A stretch of 64,000 bases of DNA from JBCBKU01 sp038521345 (GTDB lineage: Bacteria > Pseudomonadota > Alphaproteobacteria > Rhodobacterales > Rhodobacteraceae): positions 248,001 to 312,000 of the forward strand of contig JBCBKU010000001.1 of assembly GCA_038521345.1 (NCBI GenBank), read 5' to 3'. Shown piece by piece: positions 8,701 through 17,774 of the stretch. Numbering within the stretch: the stretch's first letter is position 1; each line of letters begins with the position of its first letter. The translations under genes were made by a program, and so were the position numbers. The notes beneath the pieces are model-generated. The model had not been told where the DNA came from and ran no database searches. It saw nothing but the letters and a program-made list of their open reading frames with translations.

Positions 8701-9066
8701 TCATGCGTCCCGCAGCCTTCTTTGAACCCAGCCATGTGCAAGAAGGAACGCGGAGCCACCAAGGACAAAACTTGCCGACACCGAGACCGAACTCATCTCG
8801 CCACCAAGTACGGCGACCAAGATGGGGTAGGTCACCGCAGCCCAACCAAGAAAGCTCACCCATATTCCAATTCGCGGGGCGAATCCTGAATTGCGAGCAA
8901 TCGCAACAAGGTAGGAGACCAGTAAACCGATGACCGGCAGCAGCGGCAGACCTGTCACAACCATATGGCTCGTATCTGGCATGTCAGCCATCCAAATGAC
9001 AGTGCCGGTAACGGTCGCTAGTACAAGGGTCGATGCCCATGCCAACGCGATGTTTCCCTCGCTCAC
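8701..9066 (-). CDS. Small membrane protein of unknown function
   Basis: A 121-residue protein with about four hydrophobic segments (for example LVLATVTGTVIWMA and LLPVIGLLVSYLVAIA). It starts 11 bp downstream of sucB's stop codon, so it is probably cotranscribed with sucB. No family recognised. Confidence 0.65.
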   Translation of the reverse strand: MSEGNIALAWASTLVLATVTGTVIWMADMPDTSHMVVTGLPLLPVIGLLVSYLVAIARNSGFAPRIGIWVSFLGWAAVTYPILVAVLGGEMSSVSVSASFVLGGSAFLLAHGWVQRRLRDA

Positions 9067-9077
9067 TGCGAACGCCC

Positions 9078-10616
9078 TTACAAATCCATCAACAGCCGCC
9101 GCGGATCCTCAAGCGCTTCCTTCACCCGGACCAGGAACGTCACTGCGCCCTTGCCGTCGACGATCCGGTGGTCATAGCTCAGCGCCAGATACATCATCGG
9201 CCGCGCCACGATCTCGCCGCCCACGACCATGGGCCGCTGCTGGATCTTGTGCATGCCGAGGATCCCCGACTGTGGCGGGTTCAAGATGGGCGACGACATA
9301 AGGCTCCCGTAGACGCCGCCGTTCGAGAGCGTGAAGGTGCCCCCCTGCATCTCGGCCATCGAAAGTTTGCCGTCCCGGGCGCGCAGGCCCAGTTCGCCGA
9401 TCTTCTTTTCGATTGCGGCGAAGGACATCTGGTCGGCGTCACGGACGACCGGCACAACAAGACCCGATGGCGTACCCACGGCAACGCCCATGTGAACGAA
9501 GTTCTTGTAGACGATGTCGGTCCCGTCGATCTCTGCATTGACCTCGGGCACCTCGCGCAGCGCATGCACGCAAGCCTTGGTGAAGAACGACATGAAGCCC
9601 AGCTTCACGCCATGCTTCTTCTCAAAAAGGTCCTTGTACTCTTTGCGAAGATCCATGACCGCGCCCATGTCGACCTCGTTGTAGGTCGTCAGCATGGCCG
9701 CCGTGTTCTGGGCGTCCTTCAAGCGCCGGGCGATGGTCTGGCGAAGGCGTGTCATCTTCACGCGCTCCTCGCGCGCGGCGTCCTCGGCGGCGACGGGCGC
9801 CCGCGGCACCTGGGCCGGCGGGGCAGCTGGGGCAGGCGCAGGGGCTTTTAGGGCCTTTTGCACGTCTTCCTTCATGATCCGGCCGTCCTTGCCGGTTCCC
9901 GGCACTTGATCGGCGGAAAGCTTGTGTTCGGCCATCATCTTGTTGGCGCTCGGCGCGTTCTCGATATCGGTGCGTCCGCCGCCCGCGGGGGCTCCAGCCT
10001 CCGCGGCGGCCGTCGAGGGCTCGGCCGTGGCCGGGCGCGAGGCGGGCGCGTCCGCTCCTGCTGTCATAAGCGCGAGTTTTCCACCCGCCTCCACCGTCGC
10101 TCCTTCAGCGGCGAGGATCTCGGTCAGCGTCCCAGCGGCAGGCGCCGGAACCTCGACAGACACCTTGTCCGTCTCCAGCTCGCACAGCATCTCGTCCTGG
10201 GCGACAACATCGCCCACGGACTTAAACCAAGTGGCCACAGTGGCCTCCGTCACGCTTTCGCCCAGCGTGGGAACCATGACATCGACCACGGCGCTTCCCG
10301 TCGCTGCAGGGGTATCGGATGCCGCCGCCGCCGGGGCGGGTGCAGGGGCGGCGCCATTGGTGGCGGGCTCTGCGGCGGCACCTTCGGCGATCGTGGCCAG
10401 CAGCGCGTCAACGCCCACCGTATCGCCCTCTCCGGCGACGATCTCGCCGAGAGTCCCGGCAGCGGGCGAGGGCACTTCGACCGTCACCTTGTCGGTCTCC
10501 AACTCGCACAGCATCTCGTCGACGGCGACGGCATCGCCCGGTTGCTTGAACCAGGTCGCAACGGTGGCTTCGGTGACGCTTTCCCCCAGCGTGGGGACGC
10601 GGACTTCGGTGGTCAT
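9078..10616 (-). CDS. sucB: Dihydrolipoyllysine succinyltransferase (E2 of 2-oxoglutarate dehydrogenase)
   Basis: A 512-residue E2 with two tandem lipoyl domains. The lipoylated lysines are K43 and K151, each in the identical context ELETDK, and each domain opens with PTLGESVTEATVATWFK. A peripheral-subunit-binding domain follows (about residues 220-260), then the catalytic domain ending in DHRIVDG with the active-site histidine. Ala/Pro-rich linkers separate the modules. Starts 5 bp after sucA. Two lipoyl domains are common in this group rather than anomalous. Confidence 0.97.
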   Translation of the reverse strand: MTTEVRVPTLGESVTEATVATWFKQPGDAVAVDEMLCELETDKVTVEVPSPAAGTLGEIVAGEGDTVGVDALLATIAEGAAAEPATNGAAPAPAPAAAASDTPAATGSAVVDVMVPTLGESVTEATVATWFKSVGDVVAQDEMLCELETDKVSVEVPAPAAGTLTEILAAEGATVEAGGKLALMTAGADAPASRPATAEPSTAAAEAGAPAGGGRTDIENAPSANKMMAEHKLSADQVPGTGKDGRIMKEDVQKALKAPAPAPAAPPAQVPRAPVAAEDAAREERVKMTRLRQTIARRLKDAQNTAAMLTTYNEVDMGAVMDLRKEYKDLFEKKHGVKLGFMSFFTKACVHALREVPEVNAEIDGTDIVYKNFVHMGVAVGTPSGLVVPVVRDADQMSFAAIEKKIGELGLRARDGKLSMAEMQGGTFTLSNGGVYGSLMSSPILNPPQSGILGMHKIQQRPMVVGGEIVARPMMYLALSYDHRIVDGKGAVTFLVRVKEALEDPRRLLMDL

Positions 10617-10621
10617 GGGTC

Positions 10622-13567
10622 TTACTCCAATGTCAGCGCGTCATTGACGAGCTTGGCTTGTTGGGCCTTGTGGGCCGAGGCAAGGCCGGTCGCGGGCGAG
10701 GCCGCCGCGGGTCGGCCGGCATATATCGGTCGGGTCACGCGGGCGCCGATCCGGGTCAGCACCCATTCGATATTGGGTTCGATGAAGGACCATGCGCCCT
10801 GGTTCTTGGGCTCCTCCTGACACCAGACGTAATCGGCGTCGGGGAAGCGCTCGAGCTCCTTCACGAGGCTCAGTGCCGGGAAGGGATAGAACTGTTCGAT
10901 CCGCATCAGGTAGACATCGTCGATGCCCCGCGCGTCGCGTTCTTCCAAGAGGTCGTAGTACACCTTGCCCGAGCAAAGAACCACGCGCTTGATATCCTTG
11001 TCAGCCTTCAGCGTGGCCTCGGAATTCCCTTTCTCGGCATCGTCCCAAAGGACCCGATGAAAGGACGAACCGGTGGTAAAATCGGCCGCTTCCGAAATCG
11101 CCAGCTTGTGGCGAAGCAGCGATTTCGGCGTCATCAGCACAAGGGGTTTCCGATAGGACCGGTGAAGCTGCCGGCGCAGGATGTGGAAGTAATTCGCGGG
11201 TGTCGTGCAGTTCGCGACAATCCAGTTGTCTTCCGCGCACATCTGAAGGAACCGCTCAAGCCGCGCCGATGAGTGTTCGGGCCCCTGACCCTCGAACCCG
11301 TGGGGCAAGAGCATCACCAGCCCCGACATGCGCAGCCACTTGCGTTCGCCGGACGAAATGAACTGGTCGAACATGATCTGGGCGCCATTGGCAAAGTCGC
11401 CGAACTGCGCTTCCCAAAGAACAAGCGAGTTGGGTTCGGCCAGCGAGTACCCGTACTCAAAGCCGAGCACGGCGTATTCCGACAGCATGGAATCGATGAC
11501 CTCGTACCGCGCCTGTCCTTCCCGAACATGGTTCAGGGGATAATAGCGTTCCTCGGTCTCCTGATCGACAAAGGCCGAGTGCCGTTGCGAGAATGTGCCG
11601 CGGGTCGAGTCTTGTCCGGCAAGGCGGACGGGATAGCCCTCGGTCAGCAGCGACCCGAACGCAATCGCCTCGGCCGTGGCCCAGTCAAAACCTTGGCCGG
11701 ATTTGAACATTTCTGACTTCGTCTCAAGAAGCCGTGCCACCGTGCGATGCAGGGGTAGGCCGTCGGGCGCCCGCGTCAGTGCCTGGCCGACCCTTGCCAG
11801 AGTCTCTTCCGAGATCGCCGTGCGGCCCCGTTGGTATTGATCGGTCTCCTTGTCGAGATGCGACCAGCGACCGTCAAGCCAGTCGGCCTTGTTCGGACGG
11901 AATTCCTTCCCGGCTTCGAATTCCTCGTTCAGATAGGCTTGAAAGGCGGTCTTCATGTCGTCGATTTCGCCCTCGGGGATCAGCCCATCTTTCACAAGGC
12001 GTTCGGTATAAAGTTGCAGCGTGGTCTTCTGCTTCTTGATCCGCTTGTACATCACCGGGTTGGTGAACATCGGCTCGTCGCCCTCGTTGTGCCCGAAGCG
12101 GCGATAGCAGAAAATGTCGATGACAACGTCCTTGCCGAACTTCTGGCGGAACTCAGTCGCAACCCTGGCCGCGTGCACCACGGCCTCGGGGTCATCCCCG
12201 TTCACGTGGAAAATCGGTGCTTCGACCATCAGGGCGATGTCCGTCGGATACGGCGATGACCGTGAAAAATGCGGTGCCGTCGTAAACCCGATCTGGTTGT
12301 TGACGATAAGATGGATCGTTCCGCCCGTGCGATGGCCTCGGATGCCCGAAAGCTGCAAGCATTCGGCCACGACACCCTGGCCGGCAAACGCCGCATCCCC
12401 GTGCAGCAATATGGATAGAACCTTGGTCCGGTCCGCGTCACCCAACTGGTCCTGCTTGGCACGGGCCTTGCCCAGGACGACAGGGTTCACCGCCTCAAGG
12501 TGCGAGGGGTTCGCCGTCAGCGAAAGGTGGACGGTGTTGCCGTCAAATTCCCGGTCGGACGATGCGCCGAGGTGGTACTTCACGTCGCCCGAGCCATCGA
12601 CATCCTCGGGTTTGAATGACCCGCCTTGGAACTCGTTGAAAATGGCCTTGTACGGCTTGCCCATGACATTCGCGAGAACCGAAAGCCGCCCCCGGTGGGG
12701 CATGCCGATGACGATGTCCTGCAGTCCAAGCGCGCCGCCGCGTTTGATGATCTGTTCCATCGCTGGGATCAGCGCCTCGCCGCCGTCAAGGCCGAAGCGC
12801 TTGGTGCCCATGTACTTGACGTGCAGGAACTTCTCGAACCCCTCGGCCTCGACCAGCTTGTTCAGGATCGCGCGGCGGCCTTCGCGGGTGAAGGCGATTT
12901 CCTTGCCAAAGCCCTCGATCCGTTCTTTCAGCCAACCGGCTTCGTCGGGGTTTGAGATGTGCATGTACTGAAGCGCGAAAGTCCCGCAATACGTGCGCTT
13001 AACGATGGCGAGGATTTCCCGCATCGACGCCATCTCAAGACCCAGCACCTTGTCGAGGAATACCGGCCGGTCCATGTCGGCGTCGGAAAAGCCGTATGAT
13101 TTAGGATCCAGTTCCGGATGCGGCGTCTGGTTCCGCATGCCGAGCGGGTCCAGATCGGCCACAAGATGCCCCCGGATCCTGTAGGCGCGGATGAGCATGA
13201 GTGCCCGGATGGAATCGAGCACCGCCTGCCGGACCTGCGTGTCGCTGACCTGAACGCCTTTTTCCTCGGCCTTGGCCTTGATCTTTTCACCTTGTTTCTC
13301 GGGCTCGGACCATTGTCCGTCGAGCGCGGCGGTCAGTTCATCGTCGGGTTGCGGCGGCCAGTCGGTCCGCGCCCAAGACGGGCCCTCGGCCTCGCGCTTG
13401 GCGTCGATTTCGGTATCGCCCAACTGCCGGAAGAAGGCCTGCCACGCTTCGTCCACCGCATTCGGGTCGGTCGCGTACCGGGCATACAGCTGTTCGATGT
13501 ATTCCGCGTTGTGCCCTTGCAGGAAGGACGAGGCGTGGAACTGGTCGTTTGGGGTTTGCTCGGTCAT
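10622..13567 (-). CDS. sucA: 2-oxoglutarate dehydrogenase E1 component
   Basis: A 981-residue thiamine-diphosphate enzyme that decarboxylates 2-oxoglutarate and succinylates the E2 lipoate. Visible blocks are an N-terminal FLQGHNAEYIEQLY tail typical of OdhA E1, GMPHRGRLSVLANV, HGDAAFAGQGVVAE (cofactor region), and GHNEGDEP. Full length, with no frameshift. It is cotranscribed between an exported-protein gene and sucB. Confidence 0.97.
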   Translation of the reverse strand: MTEQTPNDQFHASSFLQGHNAEYIEQLYARYATDPNAVDEAWQAFFRQLGDTEIDAKREAEGPSWARTDWPPQPDDELTAALDGQWSEPEKQGEKIKAKAEEKGVQVSDTQVRQAVLDSIRALMLIRAYRIRGHLVADLDPLGMRNQTPHPELDPKSYGFSDADMDRPVFLDKVLGLEMASMREILAIVKRTYCGTFALQYMHISNPDEAGWLKERIEGFGKEIAFTREGRRAILNKLVEAEGFEKFLHVKYMGTKRFGLDGGEALIPAMEQIIKRGGALGLQDIVIGMPHRGRLSVLANVMGKPYKAIFNEFQGGSFKPEDVDGSGDVKYHLGASSDREFDGNTVHLSLTANPSHLEAVNPVVLGKARAKQDQLGDADRTKVLSILLHGDAAFAGQGVVAECLQLSGIRGHRTGGTIHLIVNNQIGFTTAPHFSRSSPYPTDIALMVEAPIFHVNGDDPEAVVHAARVATEFRQKFGKDVVIDIFCYRRFGHNEGDEPMFTNPVMYKRIKKQKTTLQLYTERLVKDGLIPEGEIDDMKTAFQAYLNEEFEAGKEFRPNKADWLDGRWSHLDKETDQYQRGRTAISEETLARVGQALTRAPDGLPLHRTVARLLETKSEMFKSGQGFDWATAEAIAFGSLLTEGYPVRLAGQDSTRGTFSQRHSAFVDQETEERYYPLNHVREGQARYEVIDSMLSEYAVLGFEYGYSLAEPNSLVLWEAQFGDFANGAQIMFDQFISSGERKWLRMSGLVMLLPHGFEGQGPEHSSARLERFLQMCAEDNWIVANCTTPANYFHILRRQLHRSYRKPLVLMTPKSLLRHKLAISEAADFTTGSSFHRVLWDDAEKGNSEATLKADKDIKRVVLCSGKVYYDLLEERDARGIDDVYLMRIEQFYPFPALSLVKELERFPDADYVWCQEEPKNQGAWSFIEPNIEWVLTRIGARVTRPIYAGRPAAASPATGLASAHKAQQAKLVNDALTLE

Positions 13568-13603
13568 GGGATCACCTCTTGTCCGAAGAAGTTGGTGCGT
13601 GCA

Positions 13604-14278
13604 TCAGGACTTGTCCTCTTCCAGGATCGCCGGTGCAATGGCCACATGGACGGCTCCGAACCGAGCCTCGGTTGTGGGCCGGATGTTGAAGAATACCTCT
13701 GGATCCGATGCGAACACGGTGGTCTTGACCGTTACCTCAAGTCCCTCGCGTTCGCTGGTTTGCCGGCCTAGAACGGCGGCGTCACCCCCGGTGACGGCCA
13801 CGGGTTCGCTGGCCGTGCTCAGGCTCACTTCGATGCGTTCCTTGTATGGGCCGGACTTCACCACGACAAAGCAATCGCGGATCGAAAAGTCGCTGATCCC
13901 CGGTTCGAACACCGCCAGGACCGGGTCGTCGGGCCCGAACCCGGTCACGAACAGCCGTTGTCCGCCAGACATCCGGTGCTCGGCCAGAACCTCGTTGAAG
14001 GCTGCGCGCGTTGCGCTCAGCTGCGAACGGGCCCCGTCTGCATCCTCCGACGTCGCCTCCAACGCGGCATAGGCCCAGCCGATCCGGTTGATGACGCCCG
14101 GGATTTCATCGACTTCGGCCTTGTACCATTGAAAGAAGGGCAGCGTCAGGATCTCGCGCAGCTCGGCCAGCTCGACCCGCGCGTCCCGGCAGTAGCCAAG
14201 GGATTGGTCGATGGCCGAGCCGTGAACCGCGCTTGCGGCGCCCAAGCCGAGAACAGCGATGCAAAGTGCCCGTTGCAT
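13604..14278 (-). CDS. Exported protein of unknown function between sucD and sucA
   Basis: A 224-residue protein with an N-terminal signal peptide (MQRALCIAVLGLGAASAVHG, likely cleaved near residue 20). The mature part has two cysteines (GYCRD, RDCF), a helical N-terminal half and a beta-rich C-terminal half. Not similar to any family I can name. It lies 15 bp after sucD and 36 bp before sucA, so it is part of the suc transcript but acts in the periplasm. Confidence 0.7.
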   Translation of the reverse strand: MQRALCIAVLGLGAASAVHGSAIDQSLGYCRDARVELAELREILTLPFFQWYKAEVDEIPGVINRIGWAYAALEATSEDADGARSQLSATRAAFNEVLAEHRMSGGQRLFVTGFGPDDPVLAVFEPGISDFSIRDCFVVVKSGPYKERIEVSLSTASEPVAVTGGDAAVLGRQTSEREGLEVTVKTTVFASDPEVFFNIRPTTEARFGAVHVAIAPAILEEDKS

Positions 14279-14293
14279 GGGCCCGTTCCTTTC

Positions 14294-15175
14294 CTAGCCG
14301 ATTGCCTCCACCACAGCTTCGCCAAGCTGTGCGGGGCTTTCGGCGACGACAATGCCCGCGGCCTTCATCGCCTCGATCTTGTCTTCCGCGCCGCCCTTGC
14401 CACCCGCGACAATGGCGCCTGCGTGTCCCATCCGACGGCCCGGAGGGGCGGTGCGGCCAGCAATGAACCCTGCGGTGGGTTTCCAGCGCCCCTTTTTCTT
14501 CTCGTCGGCCAGAAATTGCGCGGCATCTTCTTCCGCCGATCCACCGATCTCCCCGATCATGATGATCGCCTCGGTTTCGTCGTCGGCCAAGAACCACTCA
14601 AGCACATCTATGTGTTCGGTTCCCTTAATCGGGTCCCCTCCAATGCCGACGCAGGTCGATTGGCCAAGACCCACGTCCGAGGTCTGTTTGACCGCCTCGT
14701 AGGTCAGCGTGCCCGAGCGGCTGACAACGCCGACTTTTCCGCGCTTGTGGATATGGCCGGGCATGATGCCGATCTTGCAGGCATCCGGTGTGATGACGCC
14801 CGGGCAGTTCGGCCCGATAAGCGTGGTCTTCGATCCTTCCAGCGCGCGCTTGACGGCCATCATGTCAAGAACCGGGATGCCTTCGGTGATGCACACAACC
14901 AGCGGAATCTCGGCGTCGATGGCCTCGAGTATGGAATCCGCGGCAAAGGGCGGCGGCACATAGATGACGGACGCATTCGCACCGGTTGCCGCCACCGCCT
15001 CGTGGCAAGAGTTGAAAACAGGCAGGTTCAGATGCTCTTGCCCGCCCTTCCCGGGTGTTACGCCACCCACCATCTGTGTGCCGTAGGCGATGGCCTGCTC
15101 GGAATGGAAGGTACCTTGGCTGCCGGTGAAGCCCTGGCAGATGACTTTGGTGGTCTTGTCGACGAGGACGGACAT
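14294..15175 (-). CDS. sucD: Succinyl-CoA synthetase subunit alpha
   Basis: A 293-residue CoA-binding subunit, with the CoA-binding N-terminus GFTGSQGTFHSEQA and the phosphohistidine motif GHAGAI near residue 250. GPNCPGVI is the usual central block. It pairs with SucC to make GTP or ATP from succinyl-CoA. Separated from sucC by two small exported-protein genes and a 207 bp gap with a hairpin. Confidence 0.97.
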   Translation of the reverse strand: MSVLVDKTTKVICQGFTGSQGTFHSEQAIAYGTQMVGGVTPGKGGQEHLNLPVFNSCHEAVAATGANASVIYVPPPFAADSILEAIDAEIPLVVCITEGIPVLDMMAVKRALEGSKTTLIGPNCPGVITPDACKIGIMPGHIHKRGKVGVVSRSGTLTYEAVKQTSDVGLGQSTCVGIGGDPIKGTEHIDVLEWFLADDETEAIIMIGEIGGSAEEDAAQFLADEKKKGRWKPTAGFIAGRTAPPGRRMGHAGAIVAGGKGGAEDKIEAMKAAGIVVAESPAQLGEAVVEAIG

Positions 15176-15302
15176 TACTTCGTGCCTTTCAAGTTCATCC
15201 GAGGATTGCTGCCACGATCCCTGTAACGGTCGTGAGATTGGTATATGGAATTCGGGTCATCCCGATCCGTGCGCTGCAAGTTTCCGGCGTTGCAATGTGC
15301 TG

Positions 15303-15335
15303 GCCGCAACCGCCATGGAAAGCGGTTGGTGCGGC
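15303..15335. other. Intercistronic hairpin upstream of sucD
   Basis: GCCGCA+ACCGC (15303-15313) pairs with GCGGT (15322-15326) and TGCGGC (15330-15335), giving an 11 bp stem with a 3 nt bulge and an 8 nt loop. It lies in the 207 bp gap (15176-15382) between the second exported-protein gene and sucD. No ORF is supported in that gap. Possible roles are mRNA processing or attenuation. Confidence 0.45.
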
Positions 15336-15382
15336 GCCGAAGCCTTGGGCTCGCATCGGTTAGATGGTGGTTCACCGACACG

Positions 15383-15853
15383 TCATTCTCCCTCTGCCGT
15401 GCCTTCGTAGTACAGAAGGACGGCGCGATCGCCCCCCGACGCGTTCTGAAAGCGAAGTGCAGGGCCTGCCTTCGACCCTTCGGGAGGCAGGCGGCCCGTT
15501 TCCGAGTATCGTTTTTGGGCAGACAGGGTCTGTTCCGTAACAATCGCAGCAAGGCGCGCCTGCGCCGCTTCGGGCGGACAGACATCATTCGGGATGGTGA
15601 ACTGGCAATAGTCGACACCTCGAAAACTCCACGCCTCGAGAAAGATGTCGGCCTCTGCATGGCGCCAGGCACGGCCGGTCAGGGTCGCCGCGGTCGGAAC
15701 AAAGTCTGCATGGCTGTTCGTCATGGGACGGCGCGGCGAACCGGTCTCGTCGGCAACCGGCACACACACGGCCTCGAACAACGACAGCGTTTCCTCGCAC
15801 GAGAACGCCATCGCCGGAGTGGCGAGCGCCGTGAAAAGAGCAGCCCTAACCAT
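15383..15853 (-). CDS. Small exported protein (suc operon family, copy 2)
   Basis: A 156-residue protein with a short signal peptide (MVRAALFTALATPAMA, cleavage near residue 16). The mature part begins SCEETLSLFEAVC. It resembles the gene just upstream (15932-16366): both share an LF-x-x-VC start, and later RYSET here matches RYRET there. Four cysteines could make disulfides in the periplasm. Function unknown. Confidence 0.65.
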   Translation of the reverse strand: MVRAALFTALATPAMAFSCEETLSLFEAVCVPVADETGSPRRPMTNSHADFVPTAATLTGRAWRHAEADIFLEAWSFRGVDYCQFTIPNDVCPPEAAQARLAAIVTEQTLSAQKRYSETGRLPPEGSKAGPALRFQNASGGDRAVLLYYEGTAEGE

Positions 15854-15931
15854 GGGCGCGGGTCCTGACCGTGAATGTGCAACCGGTCGCGCCGTCGCAG
15901 GCGTCAGCGGGTGGTTGGAACGCCAACTGCA

Positions 15932-16366
15932 TCACGGTTCGGGCCGGAATTGAAGTAGATACCGGTCTCGGCCGCGGTCCGGTGATGGCCCCTCGATCCG
16001 GAGCAGCGTCTCTCGATAACGGGTCAGTCGGCCCATCTGCGTGTCGGCCAAGGGCCCGAGCCGGGCAAATACCCGATCTGCTGCCCGCGGAGACTCTTCT
16101 GTCGTGAAGGCCAGCGTGCAGACAGGTTCTCCGTCGATCGCATCGCGGGTCGTCAACTGCGCGTCGTGCCCGGCCAGCATCCCCGACGGTGTGAACCCCG
16201 CGTCGACGAGGGCTCTGTCGACATCCTCAAATCGCGGCAATGAGGCCCCGCACACTCTGTCGAACAGTGCTACTGCCCGATCAACCGCAACCGGCGCCGT
16301 GCCCGCCAGAGCGGAAGACCCGGCGACGAAGGCGACAAAGACCAGGATGCCGGCGGGGGGCCACAC
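15932..16366 (-). CDS. Small exported protein (suc operon family, copy 1)
   Basis: A 144-residue protein with a signal peptide (hydrophobic ILVFVAFVAGSSALAG). The mature part has ALFDRVC and TRYRET, shared with its downstream neighbour. Its GTG start (16364-16366) overlaps the last base-pair position of sucC's TAG, so it is probably translationally coupled to sucC. Function unknown. Confidence 0.65.
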   Translation of the reverse strand: MWPPAGILVFVAFVAGSSALAGTAPVAVDRAVALFDRVCGASLPRFEDVDRALVDAGFTPSGMLAGHDAQLTTRDAIDGEPVCTLAFTTEESPRAADRVFARLGPLADTQMGRLTRYRETLLRIEGPSPDRGRDRYLLQFRPEP

Positions 16367-17559
16367 TAGCCCTTTACCGCCTTGACGATCTTCTCGGCGC
16401 CGTCCTTCAGGTCGTCGGCGGCGATCACGTTGAGGTCTGAACCCGCAATGATCTCTTTGCCCTTTTCGACATTTGTGCCTTCGAGACGAACGACAAGCGG
16501 AACCTCAAGGCCCACTTCCTTGACCGCAGCGATAACGCCCTCGGCGATGACGTCGCACCGCATGATGCCGCCAAAGATATTGACGAGGATACCTTTGACC
16601 TGCGGGTCCGAGGTGATGATCTTGAACGCCTCGGTCACCTTCTCTTTCGTCGCGCCGCCGCCAACATCGAGAAAGTTCGCAGGCTCAGACCCATAAAGCT
16701 TGATGATGTCCATGGTCGCCATGGCAAGACCTGCGCCGTTGACCATGCAGCCGATCTCTCCATCAAGCGCGATATAGTTCAAGTCGTATTTCGAAGCCTC
16801 AAGCTCTTTGGGATCTTCCTCGGTCGTGTCGCGCAGCTCGGCGATGTCCGGGTGACGGTAGACAGCATTGCCGTCAAAGCCCATCTTGGCGTCGAGGCAT
16901 TTCAGATCCCCGGTGTCCGTCAGGATCAGCGGGTTGATCTCAAGCATCTCCATGTCTTTCTCTGTGAAGAGCTTGTAGAGCGTGCCCATCAGCTTGACGC
17001 ATTGCTTGACCTGCTGTCCCGTCAGCCCGAGTGAAAATGCGATGCGGCGGCCGTGGTAAGGCTGGTAACCGGTGGCGGGATCAACGCTGAAGGACAGGAT
17101 TTTCTCGGGCGTGCTTTCGGCCACCTCCTCGATGTCCATGCCGCCCTCGGTCGAGGCCACGAACGATACCCGGCTGGTCTGGCGATCGACAAGAAGCGCG
17201 AGATACATCTCAGTCTCGATGCCCGACCCGTCTTCGATATAGACGCGGTTCACTTGCTTTCCGACGTCCCCGGTCTGTTTGGTGACAAGCGTGCGTCCAA
17301 GCATCTTCTTTGCTTCTTCAGCCGCTTCTTCGACCGATTTGGTCAGCCGCACACCGCCCTTGTCGCCCGCATCGGACTCTTTGAACGTGCCTTTGCCGCG
17401 TCCGCCGGCGTGGATCTGGGCTTTGACGACCCAAAGCGGTCCATCAAGTTCGCCTGCCGCGGTTTTGGCGTCTTCCGCCTTCAGCACGATGCGGCCATCC
17501 GAGACCGGTGCGCCGTAGCTTCTCAGAAGTCCCTTGGCCTGGTATTCATGGATGTTCAT
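16366..17559 (-). CDS. sucC: Succinyl-CoA synthetase subunit beta
   Basis: A 397-residue ATP-grasp subunit beginning MNIHEYQAKGLL, which fixes the start at ATG 17559 against an in-frame extension of 51 residues. It contains KAQIHAGGRGKGTF (nucleotide site) and the C-terminal GGGATKEKVTEAF and NIFGGIMRCD blocks. First gene of the suc operon. Upstream lie paired palindromes that may control it. Confidence 0.97.
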   Translation of the reverse strand: MNIHEYQAKGLLRSYGAPVSDGRIVLKAEDAKTAAGELDGPLWVVKAQIHAGGRGKGTFKESDAGDKGGVRLTKSVEEAAEEAKKMLGRTLVTKQTGDVGKQVNRVYIEDGSGIETEMYLALLVDRQTSRVSFVASTEGGMDIEEVAESTPEKILSFSVDPATGYQPYHGRRIAFSLGLTGQQVKQCVKLMGTLYKLFTEKDMEMLEINPLILTDTGDLKCLDAKMGFDGNAVYRHPDIAELRDTTEEDPKELEASKYDLNYIALDGEIGCMVNGAGLAMATMDIIKLYGSEPANFLDVGGGATKEKVTEAFKIITSDPQVKGILVNIFGGIMRCDVIAEGVIAAVKEVGLEVPLVVRLEGTNVEKGKEIIAGSDLNVIAADDLKDGAEKIVKAVKG

Positions 17560-17630
17560 CGCTGTCCCCGCGCCGCTGTTTGCGCAAATTGAGCGCGAAA
17601 ACTGCCGGTATGGCAACCGGTTCACGCCGG

Positions 17631-17694
17631 TTTGTGATACAAACATGCAGTTTCGCGAGTCTTTGTGATCACAGGAGATTGTGCTGTGATCACA
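17631..17694. promoter_or_regulatory. Operator array between sucC and the FkbM gene (two TGTGATCACA palindromes)
   Basis: Two identical perfect 10 bp palindromes, TGTGATCACA at 17664-17673 and 17685-17694, are exactly 21 bp centre to centre, two helical turns. A weaker element TTTGT-GAT-ACAAA (17631-17643) lies about 31 bp before the first. The region divides sucC (ATG 17559) from the divergent FkbM gene (ATG 17775). The spacing suggests cooperative dimer binding. The half-site TGTGA is like CRP/FNR-family sites but without their central spacer; the regulator is unknown. Confidence 0.65.
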
Positions 17695-17774
17695 AGCGCT
17701 TTCTGGAAGCACTCCCCGACCGATTGCACAGGACCGGGATTCGTCCCATACCCGGTCCGGAGGAGAGCAAACTC

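Noticed and set aside
9078..10616. Repeated DNA in sucB as a possible mobile or recombination repeat
   Set aside because: The repeat is the pair of lipoyl domains within one E2 protein, known for this enzyme, not a mobile element.
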